The position numbers were made by a program, and so were the translations under genes. Of a stretch of DNA of 8,908 nt, positions 1 through 7,144 are shown in pieces (position 1 is the first letter of the stretch; each line of letters opens with the position of its first letter). A model generated the notes under the pieces. The model did no database searches. It saw nothing but the letters and a program-made list of their open reading frames with translations, and had not been told where the DNA came from. This DNA is from a bacterium (lineage in GTDB: Bacteria; AUK180), in contig JAUXGM010000086.1 of the NCBI GenBank assembly GCA_030622125.1, forward strand, positions 1-8,908. The letters run 5' to 3'.

Positions 1-1304
1 AAAATAATTATAAGAATAAAAACGATTAAAATAATTTTTTGATATTTTTTTCTTATTGTAAAGAAAAGAAAAACAATTAGTAAGAACGGCAGTGAAAGAA
101 GCGTTCTTTGAACCCCAAAAAGCGGTATAAGAATAATACTTGTAGAAAGAGCTCCAAGTATCGAACCGAAACTATTTATCCCATATAAAATTCCGGAAAC
201 GGTCCCTTCATCTCTTTCTCTTGATGCAAAATAAATTATCATAGGAAAGGTCATACCGAATATAATTGCAGGAATGATCATTATCAAAAAAACGATGAAA
301 AGTTCCATAAGGAAGAATTGGTTTATATCAAGATTTAATCCGACCTTAACCTTTAAGATAATGATTTGCAGATATTGGAAAAAAAAGATAAAAAGAATGA
401 AATAAATTACCAAAATAAAAAGCAACTTTTCAAGTGCATACTTTTTTTCATATAATTTAGGGACAATGGATGAACCGATGAAAATGCCGATCAGTATTGT
501 AAAAAGAATTATTGCAAAAGAATAACCGGTTGAACCGAAAACAGGCGAATAAACCCTATTCATCGCAACCTCGAAGACAAAGGTGACAAATCCGGTAAGA
601 AAGATCAATATTTTATATTTCTTTAAGATCGGTTGCCTATTTTCTTTTATAGAAATTTTCTCGGTTGTTTTTTGTTTCTTTTTGCGTCTACCGGTGAGAT
701 TTGAAATAAAGACAACTATTAGCCCTGTCAAAATTGAACAAGATGCGGAAAGAAAAAGTGTTGATCTCAATCCTAAATAACGAATGAAGATAAAGGCGGT
801 AAGCAAAGACCCCACGGCTCCACCTAATGTATTGAACCCGTAAAGCAGTGAAATGCCTTTTTTATCACCAAAATTATTTTTCCAACTTTCTACAAGAAAA
901 GGATAGGTTGTTCCCATCAAAAAGGTTGGAATAAAGAGAAGTAAAAATGTAACCAAAAATTTTATTCCAAGAAATATTGTACTATTTTTGAATGAAAGAG
1001 TATAAAGAAAAAAGATATTATTTTTTAGAAGCAGATAAAGCGGATAGAAAAGAATGACACTTATTCCGAGAAGGATCAGTACAATTCCATAAAATTTATA
1101 ACAATTTTTTGTTTTTTCTATATTTTTCCCCGCCCAAAAGGACCCCAATGAAATACCAAGCATAAATGCCGAAATAACAATAGATACGGAATAGATAGTT
1201 GAACCGAGAACGGGATAGAAAAATCTGCTCCATATAACCTGATAAATAAGTCCAAGCATTCCCGAGATTGTAAATGGCAGTATATAATGTAACTTGCTCT
1301 TCAT
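1..1304 (-). CDS. Fused MFS/spermidine-synthase-type membrane protein, N-terminal part (3' end outside window)
   Basis: An uninterrupted reading frame runs from ATG at 1304-1302 to the left edge with no stop (at least 434 codons), so it is partial. The protein is a string of hydrophobic segments in two homologous halves. The first half has GLIYQVIWSRFFYPVLGST (residues ~18-36), LMGTTYP and a GFNTLGGAVGSLL block. The second half, from ~residue 238, repeats this as FVFEVAMNRVYSPVFGST, IFGMTFP and GINSFGSILGAL. The pattern [YE]QVxWxR-x-PVxGSTxYS plus GxxxGS/A is typical of the membrane domain of proteins annotated as fused MFS/spermidine synthase, where an integral-membrane region precedes a SAM-dependent aminopropyltransferase-like domain. 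That C-terminal domain, if present, lies beyond the window, so neither enzymatic activity nor substrate can be claimed. The start is supported by an AAGGAA Shine-Dalgarno and a TAATG overlap with the kinase gene, indicating translational coupling. A plain MFS permease is the alternative. Confidence 0.78.
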   Translation of the reverse strand, partial: MKSKLHYILPFTISGMLGLIYQVIWSRFFYPVLGSTIYSVSIVISAFMLGISLGSFWAGKNIEKTKNCYKFYGIVLILLGISVILFYPLYLLLKNNIFFLYTLSFKNSTIFLGIKFLVTFLLLFIPTFLMGTTYPFLVESWKNNFGDKKGISLLYGFNTLGGAVGSLLTAFIFIRYLGLRSTLFLSASCSILTGLIVVFISNLTGRRKKKQKTTEKISIKENRQPILKKYKILIFLTGFVTFVFEVAMNRVYSPVFGSTGYSFAIILFTILIGIFIGSSIVPKLYEKKYALEKLLFILVIYFILFIFFFQYLQIIILKVKVGLNLDINQFFLMELFIVFLIMIIPAIIFGMTFPMIIYFASRERDEGTVSGILYGINSFGSILGALSTSIILIPLFGVQRTLLSLPFLLIVFLFFTIRKKYQKIILIVFILIII

Positions 1305-3496
1305 TATTCCTTAAACAGTAACTGTTTATTTATATTAAGTGTTTTGCCTGATTCTACTATTATTGTTTCCTTATAGGATTTGCATTTTGGGTTTTTTAAT
1401 ACTAATATGTGCTTACCTATCTGAATTTTTTGTTTTTTCATTGGTGTTATTCCTATTTTTTGCCCATCAAGATAGGCATTTGCCCATGGTTTGCAAACTA
1501 TTTTTAGGTAACCGAATTTACTCTTCAAGGTTATTGGGAATTTATTTTCACCTTCGCTTACCCTTATTTCTTCTGTGATGTCTTGAAAGCCATCACTTCT
1601 TACCTTTAGTTTGTGACTACCAACGATTAATCTTTGTGGTTTTATCGGTGTAAATCCTATCTTTTTCCCATCAATATAAACGGTAGCAAATCCGCCTTTT
1701 GTAGGGAAATAACAGGTTGCATATTTGATCACCTTTTTTGAAAGTTCAAGGAACAATTTATTTTTGGCGTCTGAGAATGTAATCCGTTTTTCCAGTGTAT
1801 TATATCCCTTTAAAATTAGTTTTATATTATGATCACCAAATTTAAGTTTAATAATGGCAGGGGTTTTTCCGGCATTATTATTATCGATATAAATCGTAGC
1901 ATTGGGAGGATTACTTTCTATAGTAAAAATATCTTCTATTTTTCTCAAAACTATTTTATAACTCTTTAAACCTCCTTCAAAGACCTGAATATTTTTTTCA
2001 TAAGTTGAAAACCCATCTTTTTTAGCAAGAATTTTGTGATTCCCGATTGGAATCTTAACTTTTTTACCATCTACTTTTTTGCCATCGATAAATATAGGAA
2101 CATTCTTTGGAGAAATGTCAAAAGTTGCTAATTGGTAATTCCATCTAACAAGATCATAAGAAAGTGTTTTTTTCTCACCTTTTTCTATTTCAATGCTAAT
2201 ATTTTTATCTTCATAAAGTTCTTTTGAGATCGCCAAACTATGTGTTCCTGGTTTTACATTGATAGAAATAGGGGTTACCTTTTCTAATTTACTCTCGTCA
2301 AGGACAACGATAGCACCACTCGGGTTGGAATCAATAGAAAGGGTTGTGGTTATTCTGAAAACAGTGAAATAAAGTATTAAAGCTACTGCTGCTAATGCGA
2401 TCAAAACAATTGGAAAAGGAGATATCTTACCTTTTGAAAGTTCGGCATTGATCTTATCAATACCCCCCATTGCTTCAGCATTTTCAGTATCCCATAAAAG
2501 AACATTTTTGAAATGAGTGAGTGCATAGGAATATCCTTCCCGTCCTTCTTTAAATTTTTCCTTTCCTGCTTTAAGTCCTTTTTCTATTTGACTTTTCTTA
2601 TATTCAATAAAAAAATCGGATGGGGATATTAAATATTTTTTTAACAGTTGTTCGGACGGTCTAATGCCATATTTTGCAAAATATTCTTCAATATCAGAGA
2701 TTATATCATTACAATTTTTGTATCTTTTTCCCTTATCCTTTTCAACCATTTTGGTGTATATTTTTATGATATCTTTGTCCAAAGATGGTTCTAATTGAGG
2801 AATTGGCAATGGCTTGTCCGACAGTATCTTTGATATTATTGACATATAGTTCTTTTCATTCGGATAGGGTTTTTTTCCTGTTAATAATTCATAAAACATG
2901 ATCCCTGTAGAAAAAATATCACTTTGATTGTCTGCTGTTTCTCCTCTTGCCTGTTCTGGAGACATATAGGCAGGTGTTCCCATAAGAGTGCCTGTCATCG
3001 TTAGATTACCCGCATCTTCCGAATGTGCAAGTCCAAAATCGACGAGTTTTACCTCTCCATTTCTGGAAACAAGTATATTTCCCGGTTTGATATCTCTGTG
3101 AATGATTCCCTTATCATGTGCGTATCCCAATCCTTTTAAGATATAGTAAATAAACATCATTGCCAATTGAGCAGGCATCTTTTGTTCGATCTTGTTAATA
3201 ACTATTTTTAGATCGATACCTTTGACAAATTCCATAATTATATAGATTGTTTTTTTATCTTCAATGAATTCGTATATGCGTACAATATTTGGATGTTCAA
3301 GCTTTGATAAGGTTAATGCTTCCCTTTTAAATCTTTCAATGAATGTAGAATCATCATATAAAAAAGAATGGAGTTCTTTTATTGCAACGGTTCTATTTAG
3401 TGATTCCTGTGTCCCCTGGTAGAGTGTTGCCATTCCACCCTTGCCCACTTTTTTCTTAATAATGTAACCGACGATTTTCTTTTCTATATCACTCAT
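1304..3496 (-). CDS. Transmembrane Ser/Thr protein kinase with five PEGA repeats
   Basis: Hanks-type kinase of 730 residues. The catalytic domain spans ~10-272: glycine loop GKGGMATLY (18-26), ATP-binding Lys40 in VAIK, likely helix-C Glu59, catalytic loop HRDIKPGN (133-140, Asp135), DFG at 153-155, a Thr-rich activation loop (166, 168, 170), GTPAYMSPEQ (173-182) and Asp193. All catalytic residues are present, so it should be active. Residues ~310-350 look like a single TPR-like helix pair. One membrane helix lies at ~360-380. The rest, outside the membrane, is five ~65-residue PEGA-type units at ~384-449, 455-518, 522-586, 592-657 and 661-727, each with a [VA]x[IL]DG-type turn and a GxHxL strand; the first three carry SNPSG/ISPKN/SNPPN-like starts. 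PEGA domains are thought to bind surface polymers or proteins; no ligand is visible here. The gene overlaps the pyruvyl transferase gene by 8 bases (ATGAGTGA) and has no clear Shine-Dalgarno of its own, so it is probably coupled. Targets are unknown. Confidence 0.95.
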   Translation of the reverse strand: MSDIEKKIVGYIIKKKVGKGGMATLYQGTQESLNRTVAIKELHSFLYDDSTFIERFKREALTLSKLEHPNIVRIYEFIEDKKTIYIIMEFVKGIDLKIVINKIEQKMPAQLAMMFIYYILKGLGYAHDKGIIHRDIKPGNILVSRNGEVKLVDFGLAHSEDAGNLTMTGTLMGTPAYMSPEQARGETADNQSDIFSTGIMFYELLTGKKPYPNEKNYMSIISKILSDKPLPIPQLEPSLDKDIIKIYTKMVEKDKGKRYKNCNDIISDIEEYFAKYGIRPSEQLLKKYLISPSDFFIEYKKSQIEKGLKAGKEKFKEGREGYSYALTHFKNVLLWDTENAEAMGGIDKINAELSKGKISPFPIVLIALAAVALILYFTVFRITTTLSIDSNPSGAIVVLDESKLEKVTPISINVKPGTHSLAISKELYEDKNISIEIEKGEKKTLSYDLVRWNYQLATFDISPKNVPIFIDGKKVDGKKVKIPIGNHKILAKKDGFSTYEKNIQVFEGGLKSYKIVLRKIEDIFTIESNPPNATIYIDNNNAGKTPAIIKLKFGDHNIKLILKGYNTLEKRITFSDAKNKLFLELSKKVIKYATCYFPTKGGFATVYIDGKKIGFTPIKPQRLIVGSHKLKVRSDGFQDITEEIRVSEGENKFPITLKSKFGYLKIVCKPWANAYLDGQKIGITPMKKQKIQIGKHILVLKNPKCKSYKETIIVESGKTLNINKQLLFKE
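1307..1312 (-). promoter_or_regulatory. Ribosome binding site for the MFS/spermidine-synthase-type gene
   Basis: AAGGAA on the minus strand, inside the last two sense codons of the kinase gene and two bases before the ATG at 1304. It supports that ATG as the real start and coupling through the TAATG stop-start overlap. Confidence 0.6.
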
Positions 3497-4469
3497 TTTT
3501 TATTATATCAAATTTCATATATTTTTTCAATATTTTATTAAATTTTAAATGGGTTATTTCTTTTGTCCTTATTATGGGAAAATTTTTCATACCATCAAGG
3601 GCATACTCACATTTTTTATCATAAGCGATATTAATGCCCTTCTTGTCCAGTATTTGAGCCATCATATTGAAATGTAATCGCATTCCTATTGTAACATCAC
3701 ATTTTGAAATGGGATAAAATGCATTTTCAGGATTCGTATTTACAATAAATGTATTATCGTTAAGATAAGGGATTAAAAATCGCATCACCTTTTCATCTCC
3801 CGGTGAAAATGGGATCAAAAGAAAATTTATATTATCAATACCTTTAAATTCAGATAATACGATCCCAATTTCTCTAATAATTTTCTTTATATTATGCCAT
3901 TTTCTGAGATTAATACCTATTGTGATTTTTTTTTCATTTACTTCTATCGGAATATCATAATTTCCCCATAATTTATAAAGAAGATCTTTTGTTAGATGAA
4001 GTTTACCGGATCTGACCTTTTTTCTTAAAAGATTATAAGAATATTTATCTCGTACACTTATATAATTACAATGTTTTAAAATGTTGAGTGTTATAAATTT
4101 ATTAAAATAGTTTACAAATGGTCCAACTCCAATATTATGTAACTCTACTTTTACACCAAAAAATTTGCTTGCAAATATTAAAAAAAGATAATAATATAAG
4201 GATCGTGAAGAGGTTATATCCTGAAAGATGCCCCCACCTGGAAATATAAGTTTTTTGCTTTTTAAAAGACGATAAATAAAGGTAACAAGATCGTATTTAT
4301 ACATTGTTTTTACATTATATTTTTTTCTATGATACCATGGGTTGGCGGATATGACAATAATAACTTCTTTTTTGGCTTTTATTTCTTTTATACTACCATC
4401 AAGGATCAGTTCATCGCCTATATTATTATTTCCAAAATAACCTGCGATTATCGTATATATTTTTTTCAT
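3489..4469 (-). CDS. csaB: Polysaccharide pyruvyl transferase, CsaB-like
   Basis: 326 residues, matching the usual family length of roughly 300-370. Recognisable motifs, in order: N-terminal GYFGNNNIGDE (10-20; the family signature G-Y-x-G-x-x-N-x-GDE), FPGGGIFQD (76-84), HNIGVGP (111-117), ISVRD (137-141), TKD (160-162), GINLRKW (185-191), a second-domain IPFSPGDE (219-226) and CDVTIGMRLHF (257-267) followed by IAYDKKCEYAL. CsaB enzymes transfer pyruvate from phosphoenolpyruvate as a ketal onto a sugar of a secondary cell-wall polysaccharide, on the cytoplasmic side, creating the ligand for SLH domains of S-layer proteins. That role is family knowledge; the acceptor polymer here is unknown. 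The start ATG is one base after the TGA of the DUF5693-like gene, with an AAAGG Shine-Dalgarno at 4475-4479. Other members of the pyruvyl-transferase superfamily (WcaK/EpsO-like) are possible, but the DUF5693 neighbour favours the CsaB branch. Confidence 0.88.
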   Translation of the reverse strand: MKKIYTIIAGYFGNNNIGDELILDGSIKEIKAKKEVIIVISANPWYHRKKYNVKTMYKYDLVTFIYRLLKSKKLIFPGGGIFQDITSSRSLYYYLFLIFASKFFGVKVELHNIGVGPFVNYFNKFITLNILKHCNYISVRDKYSYNLLRKKVRSGKLHLTKDLLYKLWGNYDIPIEVNEKKITIGINLRKWHNIKKIIREIGIVLSEFKGIDNINFLLIPFSPGDEKVMRFLIPYLNDNTFIVNTNPENAFYPISKCDVTIGMRLHFNMMAQILDKKGINIAYDKKCEYALDGMKNFPIIRTKEITHLKFNKILKKYMKFDIIKNE

Positions 4470-4470
4470 T

Positions 4471-5865
4471 TCAACCTTTACTTACCAATTTATCTATTCC
4501 AATTATTATTATACCGATTATTGAACCGAAAATAACGCCCCAGATTGTGGTTAACAATGATATGTAAATAGGATGAGAAAAATGAAGGTAGGTATTAATT
4601 ATGGATATTTGTCCGACCATTCCAAAAGGTATTAAGATAACCGCTCTTCTATTTCCTTTTTTAAGTAAATAGATCCCGTAAAGTAAAATCGGATGACCGA
4701 ATAAAAATTCTTTAAATCTTGGTCTGACAAATAGGTTGATCTCAAAAAATTCCCGAATATTTTCTTCTACATTCCAATGAATTATACGCCAATTGGTACT
4801 TTTTAAAAGTATAAATATTAAAGTGAATATAAATAAAAAAACGATTAACCCGTTCATTTTTTTTATATTGATCTTTTCAGATGCGATATAAATAAATGTT
4901 TGGATAAAGATAGCGATCAACGGAGCTATCAGAACGATCTTTATACCTCTAAATCTATAGATGTAAAATTGAAATACAAGGCTTGAATGAATAAAATAGA
5001 TTAGTATTCCGAGTAATAGGGAAGAAAGTGCTACAATATAGAAGCTATTGCATCTGGGTTTTCGGCTCGATTGCGTACCTGGCTCCAAAATTAAATAACC
5101 AATTACAAAAAAATAGATTATTATGATAATGGTTGCTACAAGATTTATATAAAAATGCTCAAAATTTGCTATGCTTGATACTATATAAAGAAATATTGTT
5201 CCAATAAATGGATAAATAAATTTTCTTTTCCCTATTATAAAATTTAAAAGAAAAATAATGTCAAATAAAAGTAGAAGGAATAATAGTTTTTTTAGAAATC
5301 TGCTTGAAAACCAGTTCTCTGTATTTAAAGAATTAGATATCTTATAACCTTTACATATCGGAGCCAATTTGGTCTTGATATATTCATTATTTTTCGGCAG
5401 GAGAATTATTTTAATCCCTCTTTCTATGATCGCCCTACGATACCTTAATAGTTTTTTTCTTTCACTGAGCTTTACAGCCTCATCATCCGGTATAAGATGA
5501 CCTTTTAGCAAAGACAGATCACTGTAATACACAGGCAGTTCACCCGGATCCGGAGATCTTATCCGTTCAAGAAGAATTACAGGCAATTTGTAGAGTTTTA
5601 ATAATTCATATACCTTTCTCGGATTTGCCATTATCTCATCGGGAAAGATATAGATACCGGATATCCCCTTTGTGTTCCTTTTTTTTAGGATTCCCCCAAA
5701 AGAAATTATTTTTTTGTTGCTTTCTACAATTTCATAAGTAAAATTATTTTCTTTAACGGCAATGGTAAAAGTCCTGTTTTTGAACTCACTTTTTATTCGT
5801 AAACCGAGACAGAGCAAAAGAGGCAGAACATTAATAATAATGAGTATTTTAATAATTCTCTTCAA
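4471..5865 (-). CDS. DUF5693-like polytopic membrane protein
   Basis: 464 residues. An N-terminal membrane anchor (~4-22) is followed by an extracytoplasmic domain (~25-185) containing RYRRAIIERGIKIILLP (141-157), then about eight hydrophobic segments to the C-terminus. Late motifs are FVRPRFKEFLFGHPILLYG (379-397) and GQISIINTYLHFSHP (418-432). From memory these match the DUF5693 family pattern (RYxRAxxER..., RPRTKEFLIGxP, SIxNTFxHxHTP). Firmicute members are, as I recall, longer (~600+ residues), so this is a compact version. Biochemical function is unknown; DUF5693 genes are typically next to csaB, as here, suggesting a role with the pyruvylated wall polymer or S-layer. The start is TTG at 5865, chosen because a GGGCGGTG Shine-Dalgarno precedes it by four bases, no in-frame ATG lies close upstream, and a membrane anchor follows directly. 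It overlaps the peptidase gene by 17 bases. Confidence 0.78.
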   Translation of the reverse strand: MKRIIKILIIINVLPLLLCLGLRIKSEFKNRTFTIAVKENNFTYEIVESNKKIISFGGILKKRNTKGISGIYIFPDEIMANPRKVYELLKLYKLPVILLERIRSPDPGELPVYYSDLSLLKGHLIPDDEAVKLSERKKLLRYRRAIIERGIKIILLPKNNEYIKTKLAPICKGYKISNSLNTENWFSSRFLKKLLFLLLLFDIIFLLNFIIGKRKFIYPFIGTIFLYIVSSIANFEHFYINLVATIIIIIYFFVIGYLILEPGTQSSRKPRCNSFYIVALSSLLLGILIYFIHSSLVFQFYIYRFRGIKIVLIAPLIAIFIQTFIYIASEKINIKKMNGLIVFLFIFTLIFILLKSTNWRIIHWNVEENIREFFEINLFVRPRFKEFLFGHPILLYGIYLLKKGNRRAVILIPFGMVGQISIINTYLHFSHPIYISLLTTIWGVIFGSIIGIIIIGIDKLVSKG

Positions 5866-6727
5866 TTTGCACCGCCCTTTTTTCCCTTATTCTCTTGATC
5901 AAAAAGGCAATATATCCAATTATAAGCAGAAAAGCTGCAAAAATCATAAAAAACCATGGCGTAAAAATGGTAAGGATATTATATTTTTTCTTTAAGCCTT
6001 TTTTAAATTCTTGAAACACCGAAAAATAATCCTTTTTAAATGCAATATTGAAATTTTTTTCACTATTTTGTGAATATCTAAATAATTTTGCAAATTTTAT
6101 TAGTTTAAGAGTTCCATATTTCTCTGCGATATAGCGCATGAAATCATAGCTATATGGATAAAAAAAACTACCATTCTTATAAAATTTTTTGTATGTTAAT
6201 GGTAAAAAATCAGGTGTGTTATTAAATAATACACCAATTACATAATTAAAACTCGACGGGTATTGTCCGGAAAGGTATTGAGCAAGTCCCTCATTTAACC
6301 AAACGGGAATATTATTACCGTCCGTTGCATTATAAATAATAATATGAATTACCTCATGACAGATAAGGTTATCTAAATTATTGATAGGAAAATCATTGAC
6401 TTTTAACGGGATCAATACATAGAGCGTATTTTCTTTTGGTACCGCAAAACCGCTTACAAATTCTCTGTTCATACCCGAAATATCGTCTTTAATTTTATCT
6501 CTTTCAATAAATATTATTTGAATTTTTATATTGGTCTCTATATTGAACATCTTTTCATACTTAAATATAAAATCATTCCATCTGAATATTTCGTTATTAG
6601 TAATGTGAACACTTTTTGGTACGGTTATTTCAATATTATCAAGGGATATTATCCTGGCGGAAAGAATTGTCGTTATGAAAAAAAATAAGATCAGAGGAAT
6701 CTTTTTTCGCATATCGTATTTTAACAT
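5849..6727 (-). CDS. Exported, membrane-anchored zinc metallopeptidase (peptidase MA/gluzincin type)
   Basis: 292 residues. A signal peptide or N-terminal anchor covers ~7-23 (basic MRKK then a hydrophobic core). The zinc site is HEVIH (124-128) with the third ligand in WLNEGLAQYL (Glu146), i.e. the gluzincin HExxH...NEG arrangement of peptidase MA-like proteins. Downstream, YSYDFMRYIAEKYG (192-205) and FQEFKKGLKKKY (238-249) match the helical tail usual in that family. A single membrane helix at ~254-277 precedes a short basic cytoplasmic tail, so the catalytic domain should face outside the cytoplasm. Substrate unknown; the operon context points to a cell-surface protein. First gene of the operon. 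ATG at 6727 is used; ATG at 6712 (residue 6, giving MRKKIPL) is equally plausible, since neither has a visible Shine-Dalgarno and the second makes a tidier signal peptide. Confidence 0.85.
   Translation of the reverse strand: MLKYDMRKKIPLILFFFITTILSARIISLDNIEITVPKSVHITNNEIFRWNDFIFKYEKMFNIETNIKIQIIFIERDKIKDDISGMNREFVSGFAVPKENTLYVLIPLKVNDFPINNLDNLICHEVIHIIIYNATDGNNIPVWLNEGLAQYLSGQYPSSFNYVIGVLFNNTPDFLPLTYKKFYKNGSFFYPYSYDFMRYIAEKYGTLKLIKFAKLFRYSQNSEKNFNIAFKKDYFSVFQEFKKGLKKKYNILTIFTPWFFMIFAAFLLIIGYIAFLIKRIREKRAVQIEENY
5870..5877 (-). promoter_or_regulatory. Ribosome binding site deciding the TTG start of the DUF5693-like gene
   Basis: GGGCGGTG on the minus strand, four bases before TTG at 5865-5863 and inside the end of the peptidase gene. 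It is the best Shine-Dalgarno in the window apart from AAGGAA at 1307-1312 and supports a non-ATG start with coupling to the upstream gene. Confidence 0.55.
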
Positions 6728-6741
6728 AAAAATGATTTTTA

Positions 6742-6797
6742 GTAAATAGTAAATGGTAAATAGTTGCGAGTTCCGAGTTCCGAGTTATGAGTTATTA
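6742..6797 (-). repeat. Array of eight degenerate tandem heptamers (array 1)
   Basis: Read on the plus strand, the 56 bases divide exactly into eight 7-base words, each beginning GT: three of GTAAAT[AG] type, then GTTGCGA, two GTTCCGA, GTTATGA and GTTATTA. On the minus strand this is a ...AC-ending heptamer such as TCGGAAC or TCATAAC. The ends of each word are fixed while the centre varies. It ends 14 bases before the ATG of the peptidase gene, inside the presumed operon leader. Confidence 0.75.
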
Positions 6798-6832
6798 ATT
6801 TATTTGGCTCTAACCTGAATCAAGTGGGTAAA
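6798..6832 (-). repeat. Inverted motif, left copy (TTTACCCAC-type)
   Basis: On the minus strand this 35-base motif starts TTTACCCACTTGATTC and directly abuts array 1. It matches the plus-strand motif at 7145-7179 at about 25 of 35 positions by hand count, best in the first 16 bases. Origin unknown. Confidence 0.5.
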
Positions 6833-6877
6833 AATTTGTAAAAAAAATAAATATCATTTAGAATCCTATATTAACAA

Positions 6878-6938
6878 TGTCATTGTGAACCTTTTGAGAT
6901 TGCCACGCTTTCAATTGCATTGAAGACTCGCAATGACA
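6878..6938. repeat. Imperfect palindromic intergenic repeat remnant
   Basis: The left end TGTCATTGTGA (6878-6888) pairs with the right end TCGCAATGACA (6928-6938) at 10 of 11 positions. Between them GATTGCCACGC (6898-6908) matches, from memory, the core of dispersed TGTCATTGCGA...GATTGCC repeats seen in many bacterial genomes. It probably is a decayed copy of a hairpin-forming interspersed repeat. Confidence 0.6.
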
Positions 6939-7020
6939 GATAATGTACGCTCCGCTCCTTGCATTCCAATTTTCAAGTAAGCAAATAAATTCTTCACTTC
7001 TCACTTGCAGCACAGTTGCC

Positions 7021-7050
7021 TGTCATTCTGAACCTTTAGGTGAAAAATCC
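7021..7050. repeat. Second interspersed-repeat remnant (TGTCATTCTGAACC type)
   Basis: TGTCATTCTGAACCTTT (7021-7037) matches 6878-6894 at 16 of 17 positions and is followed by GGTGAAAAATCC, resembling the common dispersed TGTCATTCTGA...GAATC repeat. The right-hand half of the palindrome is not visible, so this is a fragment. Confidence 0.5.
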
Positions 7051-7079
7051 AGCATTTTTTCTCTTTTCATTGTATTTTC

Positions 7080-7135
7080 CTCCAACATCAAACTCCAAAC
7101 CCTAAACTTCAAACTCCAAACCTCAAACCATAAAC
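7080..7135 (+). repeat. Array of eight degenerate tandem heptamers (array 2)
   Basis: The 56 bases divide into eight 7-base words all ending AAC on the plus strand: CTCCAAC, ATCAAAC, TCCAAAC, CCTAAAC, TTCAAAC, TCCAAAC, CTCAAAC and CATAAAC in order. Seven of the eight end AAAC and only the first three or four bases vary. Same unit length, same unit number and same ending as array 1, but on the opposite strand. Confidence 0.75.
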
Positions 7136-7144
7136 ATTCTATAA

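Noticed and set aside
583-780. 65-codon plus-strand reading frame
   Set aside because: Antisense to the partial membrane protein gene, whose frame is open and carries family motifs.
1339-1578. 79-codon plus-strand reading frame
   Set aside because: Antisense to the PEGA repeats of the kinase gene; hydrophobic only because of AT-rich complement.
6728-6880. Promoter for the operon on the minus strand
   Set aside because: TTGATT near 6818-6823 with TA-rich sequence downstream was considered, but no -10 box at 16-18 bases spacing was convincing, and AT-rich DNA gives many chance matches.
6742-7135. CRISPR-like array
   Set aside because: Units are 7 bases long, tandem and degenerate, without spacers, and no cas genes are seen.
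7080-7135. Telomere-type repeat (CCCTAAA similarity)
   Set aside because: Only one unit matches the plant telomere word after rotation; neighbouring genes are plainly bacterial and interior to a contig.
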